Source: Roseobacter sp. (GTDB lineage Bacteria; Pseudomonadota; Alphaproteobacteria; Rhodobacterales; Rhodobacteraceae). From it: a stretch of DNA of 64,000 nt. A program made the position numbers and the translations under genes. Below are positions 8,512 to 17,208 of the stretch, in pieces. Below the pieces are notes generated by a model, which searched no databases, had not been told where the DNA came from, and saw only the letters and a list, made by a program, of their open reading frames with translations. Within the stretch, counting starts at the first letter, position 1, and every line of letters begins with the position of its first letter. The stretch is taken from the NCBI GenBank assembly GCA_024636475.1, contig JAGXHA010000063.1, positions 87,830 to 151,829 of the forward strand. Reading direction: 5' to 3'.

Positions 8512-9903
8512 CTAGGCGGTAATGGGTCTGTTCTCGCCTTGGGGCACAGGGGTTTCGCCACTTACAGCGTCAAGTTTCCGGCGTGGCCAGACAACTTCGA
8601 CCACGGCACCCAATCGAGGACGGTCAATATTTGCTGCCCCGTCTGATCCGTTTGCAAAAGTAAGCTCGGCACCGGACCGCTCCAGCAGGGTCTTGGCGAT
8701 AAACAAGCCAAGCCCCATCCCTTCATATTCGGGCCGCTCGCGGGATTTTTTTTCTGCAGGACGCTTGCGCATGAACGGGTCACCAATCCGGCCGATCAGA
8801 TGCGGTGGAAACCCTTTACCATCATCCAAAATCCGCACTGAGATTTGGGTTTCGGTCCAGTTTGCCTCGACCCAGACGGTGCTATGAGCAAAATCAACGG
8901 CGTTCTGGATCAGATTGCGCAGGCCGTGAATGATCTCGGGCTTGCGCAGGATTGACGGTTGGCCAGTCATCAGCCCGGATGTTTGTTCAAGCAAAAACTC
9001 GATGGTCTTGCCACGGTCACGGTGCGGTTCAGCTGCCTCTTCCAGAACGGCGATCAGAGGTGCTTGGCGAAGGTGCAAATCGTCTTTGCCTGCACGCCCC
9101 ATGTCGCGCAGGATATCACGACAGCGGTCTGCTTGATCACGAATCAAAGCGGCGTCCTCGGCAAGGTCTGGATTGTCCTTCAGCTCGTCCAGCAATTCGG
9201 TGCTGACCAGCTTGATCGTCGCAAGCGGCGTCCCAAGTTCGTGCGCCGCGGCGGCGACAACGCCGCCTAGATCGGTCAGCTTTTGTTCGCGCGCCAGGGC
9301 CATTTGTGTGGCGACCAGCGCATCGGACATGGAGTGGATTTCAGTGGTAACCCTGCGCAAATAAGAGGTGGAAAACAGGATCGAGATCACAAGAGCCACC
9401 CAATGCCCAAAGACGAAAATCCCGGGAATTTCCAGCAAACCTCCGCTTTGTGCCTTGAGGGGGAGGTGGAACAAGGACAGCAAGGTGGCCAGAATGATGG
9501 CTGTCCCGCACAAGATCACGGTCGATCTCAGGCTCAGCGTGGTGGCAGATATCGTTACCGGCCCTAAAAGCAGCAGGCAAAACGGATTGTGCAGCCCGCC
9601 AGTCAAAAACAACAAAAAGCTAAGCTGTAGCAGGTCGAACATCACCATCGACAGGTTTTCATACTCGGAAAGGCGTTTGTTTTCGGGGAACACGAAAATG
9701 GCGACCAGATTGCCCACCATCGATACGCCGATGGCCAGATAACAAAGCCCAAGTTCTAGCTGCAGGCCAAATATCCGCTCTGCCACAGTAATCGCGGTAA
9801 GCTGCCCGGCGATGGCGACCCAGCGTAGTACGATCATGGTACGCAGCCTGATCCAGTTGGCACGGGTACGATCGCCCAAGGGTCTGATTGTGGCCTGCGT
9901 CAT
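8512..9903 (-). CDS. regB: RegB/PrrB redox-sensing histidine kinase
   Basis: 463 residues with about six N-terminal membrane helices (to about 180). The quinone-binding heptapeptide GGLHNPF lies at 102-108. The phospho-acceptor His221 is in AAAAHELGTPLA and the redox-box Cys261 in ADRCRDILR, exactly 40 residues later, the same spacing as His225 and Cys265 of Rhodobacter capsulatus RegB. The N box RNLIQNAVDFA and a glycine-rich DDGKGFP box complete the kinase. In the family, kinase activity is controlled by cysteine oxidation and ubiquinone state, and drives respiratory, carbon-fixation and photosynthesis genes through RegA. It is transcribed away from senC and regA. All signature residues are present, so it should be functional. 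Confidence 0.97.
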   Translation of the reverse strand: MTQATIRPLGDRTRANWIRLRTMIVLRWVAIAGQLTAITVAERIFGLQLELGLCYLAIGVSMVGNLVAIFVFPENKRLSEYENLSMVMFDLLQLSFLLFLTGGLHNPFCLLLLGPVTISATTLSLRSTVILCGTAIILATLLSLFHLPLKAQSGGLLEIPGIFVFGHWVALVISILFSTSYLRRVTTEIHSMSDALVATQMALAREQKLTDLGGVVAAAAHELGTPLATIKLVSTELLDELKDNPDLAEDAALIRDQADRCRDILRDMGRAGKDDLHLRQAPLIAVLEEAAEPHRDRGKTIEFLLEQTSGLMTGQPSILRKPEIIHGLRNLIQNAVDFAHSTVWVEANWTETQISVRILDDGKGFPPHLIGRIGDPFMRKRPAEKKSRERPEYEGMGLGLFIAKTLLERSGAELTFANGSDGAANIDRPRLGAVVEVVWPRRKLDAVSGETPVPQGENRPITA

Positions 9904-10004
9904 CGGCGCACCTTTTCATATTCGTTCATTGCATAGATAGCACACATGCTTAGGTCTGCTATAAATAGGGATCAAGAGCACTATTTGGCGCAGGAGAAAG
10001 ATAG

Positions 10005-10622
10005 ATGACCCGGATTATTGCAATTTGTGCGGCTGTAGCTGCACTGGGGTTCGTGGCAATCACCTATGTCATCGGTTTTGGCTTTGGCGAAGATGACAAA
10101 TACGCGCAATGCAAGAATTCAGCGGTGGCCGGTGGTGCTGATCTGGGTGGCCCGTTCGAGCTGGTAAATGCCGCAGGGCAAACCGTGACCGATGTCGATG
10201 TGATCACCGAACCTAGCCTGCTATACTTCGGCTATACCTTTTGTCCTGATGTCTGCCCGCTTGATGTAAGCAGGAACGCCGCCGCGACCGATGTTCTGGA
10301 AGAGCGTGGCATGTCAATCACGCCAATCTTTATCTCGGTCGATCCGGCCCGCGACACTCCCCAAGTGGTGGGCGAGTTCGCAGATAACATGCATCCCAAG
10401 ATGATCGGTCTGACAGGATCTCCCGAACAGGTGAAAGCGGCGAGCGAGACATACCGCACCTATTACAAAGCGCACGAAGCGGTTGATGACTACTATCTCG
10501 TCGATCATTCTACGTTCAGCTATCTTGTGATGCCGGGTGAAGGTTTCGTTGACTTCTTTCGCCGCGAAATCACGCCTGACCAAATGGCAGACACAATCGG
10601 CTGCTTCATTGAAAACCAGTAG
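10005..10622 (+). CDS. senC: SenC/PrrC, SCO1-type copper protein
   Basis: 205 residues. An N-terminal signal-anchor helix (about 5-26) places the thioredoxin-like domain in the periplasm. The SCO copper site is complete: Cys80 and Cys84 in FCPDVCP and His168 in LVDHSTF. SCO proteins deliver copper to the CuA/CuB centres of cytochrome oxidases. The Rhodobacter homologue SenC/PrrC also links oxidase electron flow to the RegB kinase. The gene is divergent from regB, with a 101-nt intergenic region holding a TATAAA hexamer near 9960 that could be a -10 box. regA follows 78 nt downstream. Confidence 0.95.
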   Translation: MTRIIAICAAVAALGFVAITYVIGFGFGEDDKYAQCKNSAVAGGADLGGPFELVNAAGQTVTDVDVITEPSLLYFGYTFCPDVCPLDVSRNAAATDVLEERGMSITPIFISVDPARDTPQVVGEFADNMHPKMIGLTGSPEQVKAASETYRTYYKAHEAVDDYYLVDHSTFSYLVMPGEGFVDFFRREITPDQMADTIGCFIENQ

Positions 10623-10648
10623 AAAATTTGACCTGAAATACGTAGCGC

Positions 10649-10662
10649 TACATAGCTATGTA
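10649..10662. promoter_or_regulatory. Perfect 14-bp palindrome upstream of regA
   Basis: TACATAGCTATGTA is a perfect inverted repeat ending 38 bp before the regA start. It abuts a second palindrome, TAGCGCTA (10643-10650). A TTGACC hexamer at 10628-10633 could be a -35 box, with CATAGC 17 nt later as a weak -10 inside the palindrome. This would fit a regulated or autoregulated regA promoter separate from senC. Binding by any protein is inference. Confidence 0.4.
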
Positions 10663-10700
10663 TGGATATGACAACAAACCTGATAACCGAGAGGCACAAA

Positions 10701-11255
10701 ATGGCTGAGAATAAGGCGCTTGATCTTGGTGAAGATCGGTCTTTGCTATTGGTAGATGATGACGAGCCGTTTCTGCGCCGCTTGGCCAAAGCGATGGAAA
10801 AGCGTGGCTTTGAAGTTGAAACCGCCGGTTCCGTTGCAGGCGGCAGCGCCATCGCAACAGCACGTCCGCCAGCCTATGCCGTGATCGATCTAAGACTTGA
10901 GGACGGCAACGGTCTGGATGTTGTCGAAGTGTTGCGCGAAAAGCGCCCCGATGCCCGCGTGGTTGTCTTGACTGGTTATGGTGCCATTGCGACGGCTGTT
11001 GCTGCGGTCAAGATCGGGGCGACGGACTACCTTTCAAAGCCGGCAGATGCCAATGACATTACCAATGCCCTTTTAGCGACGGGCGACGATCTGCCACCAC
11101 CACCAGAAAACCCGATGAGCGCGGATCGCGTACGCTGGGAGCATATCCAGCGGGTATATGAATTATGTGACCGCAACGTATCCGAGACCGCGCGTCGCCT
11201 GAACATGCACCGCCGGACGTTGCAGCGCATTCTGGCCAAAAGAAGCCCGCGCTAG
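10701..11255 (+). CDS. regA: RegA/PrrA/ActR redox response regulator
   Basis: 184 residues from the ATG at 10701, exactly the length of Rhodobacter RegA. GAGAGG lies just upstream of this ATG, and the protein then begins MAENKALDLG as family members do. The frame is open further upstream to 10662, but that start would add 13 unrelated residues. The receiver domain has the acidic patch VDDDEP and the phospho-acceptor Asp63. The last 40 residues form a FIS-type helix-turn-helix (SETARRLNMHRRTLQRI). RegA is phosphorylated by RegB and controls energy-generating and energy-using pathways. No hvrA gene follows, unlike in Rhodobacter. Confidence 0.97.
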   Translation: MAENKALDLGEDRSLLLVDDDEPFLRRLAKAMEKRGFEVETAGSVAGGSAIATARPPAYAVIDLRLEDGNGLDVVEVLREKRPDARVVVLTGYGAIATAVAAVKIGATDYLSKPADANDITNALLATGDDLPPPPENPMSADRVRWEHIQRVYELCDRNVSETARRLNMHRRTLQRILAKRSPR

Positions 11256-11258
11256 GGC

Positions 11259-11744
11259 CTAGATATCGTATCGCTTGCTGATCTTGTCCACGACCTGACC
11301 AGAAGCAAGCGGTACAGCCTCATCAAAATGCCAGTCGCGAAAGCCCCGGCTTTGATAATATGTCAGACCACCGGTGTTATCTGCCCGGATGGTTGCGTTT
11401 ATCCAAACATATCCCAAGGATTTTGCTGCCGCTGCCGTGGCATTAAACAAAGCTGATCCGATCCCCAGCTGGGTATGTCCAACCTGAACAAAGCTCGCGA
11501 TGTCGCAGGCCTCGGGTGGTAAATTTGGATGCGGCTTGATCCATTGAAAACCAACGATATTTTCTGCTTCATCCAAGGCAACCTGCCATCCGCTTTGTTC
11601 AGCATTTGATTCCATCCACTCAAGCAGATCAGCACCTGTGACGGGTCGCGTCAAAGCAGTCGTGCCTCCAATTTCGATAATCTCGTTCAGTAACTGCGCC
11701 ATATGCGGCGCATCCAGCGAATTTGGCGGTCTGACTTTAATCAT
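11259..11744 (-). CDS. GNAT-family N-acetyltransferase
   Basis: 161 residues with the GNAT fold: a hydrophobic strand IVGFQWI, the acetyl-CoA loop QLGIGSALFNATAAAAKSLGY, and the C-terminal motif ADNTGGLTYYQSRGFRDW. The substrate cannot be read from sequence; the closest flavour is the phosphinothricin/L-amino-acid acetyltransferase group. It begins with a 1-nt TAATG overlap with the HD hydrolase upstream, so the two are co-translated. It ends 3 nt from the convergent regA stop codon, with no room for a separate terminator. Confidence 0.85.
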   Translation of the reverse strand: MIKVRPPNSLDAPHMAQLLNEIIEIGGTTALTRPVTGADLLEWMESNAEQSGWQVALDEAENIVGFQWIKPHPNLPPEACDIASFVQVGHTQLGIGSALFNATAAAAKSLGYVWINATIRADNTGGLTYYQSRGFRDWHFDEAVPLASGQVVDKISKRYDI

Positions 11745-12337
11745 TAAATGTCCTTTAACAAAGCAGCATGGCGGGCAGTAAAATCTTTCCGCGTCTCGAC
11801 CGGGGGCCGCAAAACAATGGTTAGCCCCTCTAGCATCGCAGGATCGGGTTTCCCGAAAAACCGGGTCGCCTCGTCACTGGAAAAACCTGCAATCTGGGTG
11901 GCTTCCATCCAAGCGCTTATTTTATCGGCCTTTTTGATCTGCTGCTTGACTGATTTGGGCAGGGCGGCAGGCAGCCCAAACCTGATATGAATCGCTGCCA
12001 TCAACCGTTCATCCAATGCTCCATAACCTGGTCCGACTGCGGTCTTTACCGGTGAAATCATATCGCCAATCACATATTCTGGCGCATCATGTATCAAAGC
12101 AGCAAGTCGCCATTTTGCAGGGGCAGTTGGGTTCAAACGGGAATAAAGTGTTTCTACCAAAAGCGAATGTTCGGCTACGGAATAGGCATAGTCGCCCATC
12201 GTCTGGCCATTCCAGCGCGCTACAAATGCCAAGCCATGGGCGATGTCTTCGATTTCGATATCCACTGGTGTAGGGTCCAACAGGTCAAGCCTGCGGCCAG
12301 ATAACATCCGCTGCCATGCACGGGGCTGTTGCGCCAT
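11744..12337 (-). CDS. HD-domain phosphohydrolase
   Basis: 197 residues of the HD superfamily. The metal-binding residues are visible in order: H in VAEHSLLVETL, HD in AALIHDAPEYVIGD, and D in KKADKISAW. The pattern resembles YfbR-like 5'-nucleotidases and related phosphohydrolases, so a nucleotide substrate is plausible but unproven. The start ATG has GGAG at a good distance. It is first in a two-gene unit with the GNAT gene and is divergent from ahcY. Confidence 0.85.
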   Translation of the reverse strand: MAQQPRAWQRMLSGRRLDLLDPTPVDIEIEDIAHGLAFVARWNGQTMGDYAYSVAEHSLLVETLYSRLNPTAPAKWRLAALIHDAPEYVIGDMISPVKTAVGPGYGALDERLMAAIHIRFGLPAALPKSVKQQIKKADKISAWMEATQIAGFSSDEATRFFGKPDPAMLEGLTIVLRPPVETRKDFTARHAALLKDI

Positions 12338-12547
12338 TCCATTGCTCCATCAATAGGGTCGCCCCTACTTCCCATGAAGCAAACAATCATGAAACAGGAA
12401 ATTCGAAAAGCAGAAGCCATATGGAGAATGCTGCAATGATGTATGAAAATACGAGGTGTTTGCCTGCGTCACCAATCACCGTTGAGATTGTACAATTAAA
12501 GTGCTAGTCGATTTGCAAATATCCGATTTTTGAAAAAAGGACGCCAC

Positions 12548-13936
12548 ATGGCCAACGATTATATCGTTAAAGACATTAACCTTGCCGCATACGGTCGCAA
12601 GGAACTTGATATTGCTGAGACAGAAATGCCGGGCCTGATGGCGTTGCGTGCGGAATACGGTGAAAGCAAACCGCTGAAAGGCGCGCGCATTGTTGGCTCG
12701 CTCCACATGACGATCCAGACGGCTGTTCTGATTGAAACACTTAATGCTCTTGGTGCCGACGTGCGCTGGGCATCTTGCAACATCTTCTCGACCCAAGATC
12801 ACGCGGCCGCTGCAATTGCGGCTGGTGGTACGCCGGTCTTTGCGATCAAAGGCCAGTCTCTGGAAGAGCATTGGGATTACCTCGATAAATCCTTCATGTT
12901 CGAAGATGGCCCGAACCTGATCCTGGATGATGGTGGCGATGCAACGCTTTACATCTTGCTGGGTGCCCGCGCCGAAGCAGGGGAAGAAGTGATTGCAGTG
13001 CCGCAATCCGAAGAAGAAGTTGCCATCAAAGCGCAGATCAAAAAGCGCATGGAAGCATCACCGGGCTGGTTCACCAAGATGCGCGACCAGATCAAAGGTG
13101 TTTCCGAGGAAACGACGACCGGCGTTCACCGCCTGTACGAACTGGTAAAGAACGGCCAGTTGCCTTTCCCTGCGATCAACGTGAACGATTCGGTCACCAA
13201 GTCGAAATTCGACAACAAATACGGCTGTAAAGAATCGCTGGTTGACGGTATCCGCCGCGCCACTGACACGATGATGGCTGGTAAAGTTGCTGTCGTCATG
13301 GGTTACGGCGACGTTGGTAAAGGCTCTGCCGCATCCTTGGCTGGTGCTGGTGCCCGCGTTAAAGTGACCGAAGTAGATCCTATTTGCGCGCTGCAAGCCG
13401 CAATGGACGGTTTCGAAGTTGTCTTGCTGGAAGATGTGCTGGCAACAGCCGATATCTTCATCACGACAACAGGCAACAAAGACGTCATCCGTATCGAACA
13501 CATGCGCGAAATGAAGGATATGGCGATTGTTGGCAACATCGGGCACTTCGATAACGAAATCCAGGTTGCCGCGCTGAAGAACCACAAATGGACCAACATC
13601 AAAGAACAGGTCGACATGATCGAAATGCCAAACGGCAATCGCATGATCCTGCTCTCGGAAGGTCGTCTGTTGAACCTTGGCAATGCGACCGGTCACCCGT
13701 CCTTCGTGATGTCTGCCTCGTTTACCAACCAGGTTCTGGCGCAGATCGAACTTTGGGAAAATAACGGTAAGTACAAAAACGAAGTCTACATCCTGCCAAA
13801 GCATCTGGATGAAAAGGTTGCCCGTCTGCACCTTGATCGTATTGGCGTGAAACTGACCCAACTCAGCAACGAGCAGGCATCCTACATCGGCGTATCCGCT
13901 GATGGCCCGTTCAAGCCCGAGCACTATCGTTACTAA
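12548..13936 (+). CDS. ahcY: Adenosylhomocysteinase (S-adenosyl-L-homocysteine hydrolase)
   Basis: 462 residues from the ATG at 12548, preceded by AAAGGA. An upstream in-frame extension to 12530 is not needed. The NAD-binding loop [13 protein letters not shown] lies at about 251-263. The protein ends with the family's Lys-Pro-Glu-His-Tyr-Arg-Tyr tail, which contributes to NAD binding. It cleaves S-adenosylhomocysteine to adenosine and homocysteine, keeping methylation running. Its closeness to the reg locus matches Rhodobacter, where regA, hvrA and ahcY are neighbours; here two other genes are inserted and hvrA is absent. A strong terminator follows. Confidence 0.98.
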   Translation: MANDYIVKDINLAAYGRKELDIAETEMPGLMALRAEYGESKPLKGARIVGSLHMTIQTAVLIETLNALGADVRWASCNIFSTQDHAAAAIAAGGTPVFAIKGQSLEEHWDYLDKSFMFEDGPNLILDDGGDATLYILLGARAEAGEEVIAVPQSEEEVAIKAQIKKRMEASPGWFTKMRDQIKGVSEETTTGVHRLYELVKNGQLPFPAINVNDSVTKSKFDNKYGCKESLVDGIRRATDTMMAGKVAVVMGYGDVGKGSAASLAGAGARVKVTEVDPICALQAAMDGFEVVLLEDVLATADIFITTTGNKDVIRIEHMREMKDMAIVGNIGHFDNEIQVAALKNHKWTNIKEQVDMIEMPNGNRMILLSEGRLLNLGNATGHPSFVMSASFTNQVLAQIELWENNGKYKNEVYILPKHLDEKVARLHLDRIGVKLTQLSNEQASYIGVSADGPFKPEHYRY

Positions 13937-13960
13937 TTCAGGTTTATTCGTCTGAAATTA

Positions 13961-13999
13961 CGCCGCCCGAACACCTCGTTCGGGCGGCGTTTTCTATTT
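13961..13999 (+). terminator. Rho-independent terminator after ahcY
   Basis: A perfect 12-bp stem CGCCGCCCGAAC / GTTCGGGCGGCG closes a 5-nt loop and runs into TTTTCTATTTT. It begins 25 nt after the ahcY stop. It could also stop minus-strand transcription from the convergent SDR gene, though the U-tract favours the plus strand. Confidence 0.9.
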
Positions 14000-14006
14000 T
14001 GACGGT

Positions 14007-14729
14007 CTACCTTACGTCCCGCCCTTGGTTCAGGATAATCACGTTCCCGCTTGATATATCCCCGGCAGGCGAGATCAAAAACCCGACCCAAGCCGCAATT
14101 TCGGATGGTTGCATGGCCCGTCCGTGTGGCATTTGTGCGATGGCCTTGGCCAGCACCTCCTCGCTCACCACGCCAAAAAGGGGCGTTTCTGTCATTGCGG
14201 GTGCGATTGAATTTACCGCAATTTTGTCGGTCGCATAGCGTCGGGCCAGATCTTTGGTCAATGTGTCCAGCGCGGCCTTTGAAGCGCGATAATGGGGTGG
14301 ATCGAAGGCATCGAAATTATACGCCCCGTTCGAGCTGATGTTCACGATCTTGCGGACACCCTCACGCCCTGCCATCAGTTTAATCGCAGCCTGACAGCAG
14401 TGAAACGCGCCTGAAAAATTCAGCGCCATCTGCTTTTCAAACTCGGCCTCTGGGATATCGGGAAATTCCGACATAAAGCAGGTCCCGGCATTGTTCACCA
14501 AAGCATCAATGCCACCTTGGTGCGCCTTGATCTGAGCGAACGCATCCGTGATGTCGCTAGCGTTTGTTAGGTCCAGCGCAATGCCTTCGAAATCCTCGCG
14601 GGCCATGTCCGCAAGACCGCCAGCGTCGATATCAAAGCCTATGACGTGAAACCCATCCACGATCAGCCTGTCGACGATTGCGCGCCCCATGCCGCCCGCC
14701 GCGCCTGTTACCACTGCAATCTTCTTCAT
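14007..14729 (-). CDS. SDR-family NAD(P)-dependent oxidoreductase
   Basis: 240 residues from the ATG at 14729, which has a G-rich ribosome site; a longer open frame upstream is not supported. It is a classical short-chain dehydrogenase: TGAAGGMG cofactor loop at 8-15, NNAG motif, the catalytic Ser in NISSNGAY and the YxxxK pair in HYRASKAAL (about 145-150), and a C-terminal Gly-rich GDISSGNVI. The substrate is unknown. It is divergent from the aminotransferase gene, 97 nt apart, so it may belong functionally with the catabolic genes to its right. Confidence 0.88.
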   Translation of the reverse strand: MKKIAVVTGAAGGMGRAIVDRLIVDGFHVIGFDIDAGGLADMAREDFEGIALDLTNASDITDAFAQIKAHQGGIDALVNNAGTCFMSEFPDIPEAEFEKQMALNFSGAFHCCQAAIKLMAGREGVRKIVNISSNGAYNFDAFDPPHYRASKAALDTLTKDLARRYATDKIAVNSIAPAMTETPLFGVVSEEVLAKAIAQMPHGRAMQPSEIAAWVGFLISPAGDISSGNVIILNQGRDVR

Positions 14730-14789
14730 CAAACCACCCCCCCAATTTGCGATTGGCTTTTTGAACCTGCTCGCGTTATCCAATTTAAA

Positions 14790-14803
14790 TGTAAACGCAT
14801 GTA
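14790..14803. promoter_or_regulatory. Candidate operator, copy 1 of a shared motif
   Basis: TGTAAACGCATGTA lies 23 bp upstream of the aminotransferase start at 14827. A near-identical TGCAAACGCATATA (12 of 14 bases) sits at 17146-17159, between the kynureninase-like gene and the isatin-hydrolase-like gene. The MarR regulator encoded at 18036-18503 is the obvious candidate binder. The sharing is seen directly; the regulation is inferred. Confidence 0.45.
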
Positions 14804-14826
14804 TTTCACCATGCAAGGAGAGCCAA

Positions 14827-15987
14827 ATGCCCATTCGCCCCGCCCGCAGGATCACCGACACCAGCCCCAAGAACTTTGGCATGTTCGCCAAGGCGGTCGG
14901 AATGGCGGGTGATCTGATCCATCTTGAGTTGGGTATGCCTGCCGAAGATACACCCCAGCACATCAAGGATGCGACAATCGCGGCATTGCAAGGCGGCGCG
15001 GTACATTATTCTGATCTTCAGGGCCTGCCAGAGCTGCGCGCGGCCCTCGCAGACAAGTTGCAACGTCAGAACAAATTGGACGTCTCGGCAAACGAGGTGC
15101 TGATCACCAACGGTCTCACGCAAGGATCATTTGCGGCCTTCATGGCCTTTTTGGATGATGGCGACGAAGCGTTGCTGCTGGCACCCTATTATCCTCAACA
15201 TATCGGTAAGGCGGAACTTGCAGGCGCAAAAGTGACCATCGCGCCGCTTGATGAAGCAAACGGTTTTTCGATCAATCGCGCCATGATAGAGCCGCATATT
15301 ACCCCTGCATCACGTGTGATCGCCCTGATTAACCCGTGTAACCCCACGGGCCGGGTCTACTCCCGTTCAGAGTTGCAAGTGATTGCTGATCTGGCCCAAG
15401 AACATGATCTTTTGATCATTTCCGACGAGGTTTACGAAGAGATTCTCTATGATGCCGCTCATATCTCGATCGCTTCGCTGCCGGGGATGAAGGAGCGGAC
15501 GATTTCGATGTTTGCCTTTACCAAGGCCTATGCGATGGATGGCTGGCGTTTGGGCTATGTTGTGGCCGACAGCGCCTTGATGGGCCCATTGATGAAAATC
15601 ACGACAAATGAAGTGACCCATGTGAATACCTTTATCCAACATGGCGCTCTGGCTGCTGTGACGGGTGACCCGTCGGTTCTGGCAGGGATGGTCGCGCGGG
15701 ACCGCGAGCGCCGCGATCTGGTGGTCGGGCGACTGAACCAGATGCCCGGTGTCACCTGCGCCCCGGTCGAAGGTACGATTTACGCCTTTCCGAATATCAG
15801 TGCGACGGGGCTGAACGCTCAGGATTGCGCCGACCGGCTGCTGGCCGATACCGGTGTGGTTGTCGAAGCGGGCAGCTTTTACGGCGACGCGGGCGAAGGA
15901 CATTTGCGCGTGTGTTTCGGCTGTGCCGAGATGGACGTGCTGACAGATGCGATGGACCGGATGCAGCGGTTTTTCAACAAGCTTTAG
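14827..15987 (+). CDS. Class I/II pyridoxal-phosphate aminotransferase
   Basis: 386 residues from the ATG at 14827, preceded by AGGAG at 6-nt spacing. The frame extends upstream but without a ribosome site. Fold-type I landmarks are all present: NPCNPTGRVY, the PLP-stacking DEVYEEILYD, and the Schiff-base lysine in FAFTKAYAMDGWRLGY (about residue 232). It resembles the aspartate/aromatic aminotransferase group, but the substrate cannot be fixed. Given its neighbours, an aromatic (tryptophan) aminotransferase feeding indolepyruvate to the oxidoreductase downstream is plausible. Its stop overlaps the convergent kynureninase-like gene by 4 nt. Confidence 0.88.
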   Translation: MPIRPARRITDTSPKNFGMFAKAVGMAGDLIHLELGMPAEDTPQHIKDATIAALQGGAVHYSDLQGLPELRAALADKLQRQNKLDVSANEVLITNGLTQGSFAAFMAFLDDGDEALLLAPYYPQHIGKAELAGAKVTIAPLDEANGFSINRAMIEPHITPASRVIALINPCNPTGRVYSRSELQVIADLAQEHDLLIISDEVYEEILYDAAHISIASLPGMKERTISMFAFTKAYAMDGWRLGYVVADSALMGPLMKITTNEVTHVNTFIQHGALAAVTGDPSVLAGMVARDRERRDLVVGRLNQMPGVTCAPVEGTIYAFPNISATGLNAQDCADRLLADTGVVVEAGSFYGDAGEGHLRVCFGCAEMDVLTDAMDRMQRFFNKL

Positions 15988-17099
15988 ATATGCGCGCCAA
16001 GCGCTGAAAACAGATCGGCGACTTGGTCTTTGGTTGTCACTGCCCCCGGCGACAACCGCAGGATCCGGCCGCGGCAATCGACGTGAATATGCTGTTCCCT
16101 CAGGTGGTCAACAAGCGCTTTGGCATCAATGCTGCCTGGCAGTTGCACCATCACCGACCCACCGCGTTGCGCCTCTGGCCGAGGTGTCGCAAGCGTCAGA
16201 CCCGCATCATCCGCAGCAGTCATGATCATTCCTGTGAGGTCGCGATTTTGCGTCAGAAGATCGGTCTGTCTTGCATGCCACCTAAGCGCTGGAATAGATC
16301 CTAAACATGCTAAAACAGACGGTGTCCCGTGATCAAATCGCCGTGCATCGGGTGCGTAATCAAACGCATTCAGATCCCATGAAAATGGGTTCTCTTGCGA
16401 AAACCACCCTCGAAGCTCGGGAGTTGCCTGATGGATCAGGTCTTCTTGCATCTGGATGATCCCGGCCCCTGGCGTGCCGCATAGCCACTTGAGGCTGGTG
16501 GAAATGACGAAATCCGCCGGGTAATCCAACAGCGAAAACGGGATGATCCCGATGCCTTGCGTCAGGTCCAGCCCAATCAGCGAACCCATATCTTTTCCGT
16601 GCGCAATCAACCGACCCAAATCGCATCGATGCGAGCTGGTCGAGGTGACGAAGGTCAGCAACGCCAGCCCGACATCAGTCCCCCAAGCGTCCAGCATGTC
16701 ATCATCGCGGACCCAGAATTCACCATCCCGGATTGGAACGGTATGGAGCGTAAATTCCATCCTGTCTGCCAGCCCATTCAACAGAAAATGCAACGAGGGA
16801 AAACAATCGGCGGCGATCAAGACACGTTTGCCGCGCAGCTTGCCCGGCGGTAGCCCGCCAATGATCGAATAAAGGGCAGTCGTCACGTTTTCGGCGCTGG
16901 TCAGGGTACCGTCAGGGGCATCAATCAGATCACGCCAGAGGGTCAGAAACTCAAGACGCTGCTCCAGGACCACCTGCCATTGTGCATCGTTTGGTGTTGC
17001 CCAGACCGTGGAAAAATCTGCAAGAGCGTCCGCCATGTCCTGCGCTTTGCCTGGATACTGGCCAATTGAGTGATACAGAAAATAAGCGGGATCAGTCAT
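15984..17099 (-). CDS. Kynureninase-like class V PLP enzyme
   Basis: 371 residues, aminotransferase class V fold. The PLP-lysine region STSLKWLCGTPGAG is near residue 203 and a cofactor-binding Asp lies in IGLDLTQGIGI. The overall layout (short N-terminus, RGWF segment, HGTPSVLA segment) resembles kynureninase and related C-C or C-S lyases rather than cysteine desulfurases. Kynureninase cleaves kynurenine to anthranilate and alanine. The gene is divergent from the isatin-hydrolase-like gene across a 109-nt region with the shared motif, so it is probably co-regulated with the indole genes. Its exact reaction is uncertain. Confidence 0.7.
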   Translation of the reverse strand: MTDPAYFLYHSIGQYPGKAQDMADALADFSTVWATPNDAQWQVVLEQRLEFLTLWRDLIDAPDGTLTSAENVTTALYSIIGGLPPGKLRGKRVLIAADCFPSLHFLLNGLADRMEFTLHTVPIRDGEFWVRDDDMLDAWGTDVGLALLTFVTSTSSHRCDLGRLIAHGKDMGSLIGLDLTQGIGIIPFSLLDYPADFVISTSLKWLCGTPGAGIIQMQEDLIHQATPELRGWFSQENPFSWDLNAFDYAPDARRFDHGTPSVLACLGSIPALRWHARQTDLLTQNRDLTGMIMTAADDAGLTLATPRPEAQRGGSVMVQLPGSIDAKALVDHLREQHIHVDCRGRILRLSPGAVTTKDQVADLFSALGAHI

Positions 17100-17145
17100 T
17101 TTGCCCTCATTTTATTGGGTTCACTATGCCAGATGGAAAATTAGT

Positions 17146-17159
17146 TGCAAACGCATATA
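17146..17159. promoter_or_regulatory. Candidate operator, copy 2 of the shared motif
   Basis: TGCAAACGCATATA lies in the divergent region between the kynureninase-like and isatin-hydrolase-like genes. On the minus strand it overlaps a possible -35 (TTGCAA) placed 16 nt before CATAGT. On the plus strand it overlaps a possible -10 (TATAAC, 17156-17161). A repressor bound here could control both directions. See the matching copy at 14790-14803. Confidence 0.45.
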
Positions 17160-17208
17160 ACGCTACGTACCATCCAAAATCATAATGTGAAGCGAATGGG
17201 AGACGACG

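Noticed and set aside
10662..10700. An upstream start for RegA adding 13 residues
   Set aside because: The ATG at 10701 has a good ribosome site and gives exactly the known RegA length and N-terminus.
12338..12547. A riboswitch for S-adenosylhomocysteine or a small gene upstream of ahcY
   Set aside because: I could not find the conserved core or stems of the SAH riboswitch in this 210-bp stretch, and the small open frames lack ribosome sites.
13058..13924. A 288-codon open frame on the minus strand opposite ahcY
   Set aside because: It mirrors a strongly conserved enzyme gene, has no family features and no ribosome site; it is a by-product of codon bias.
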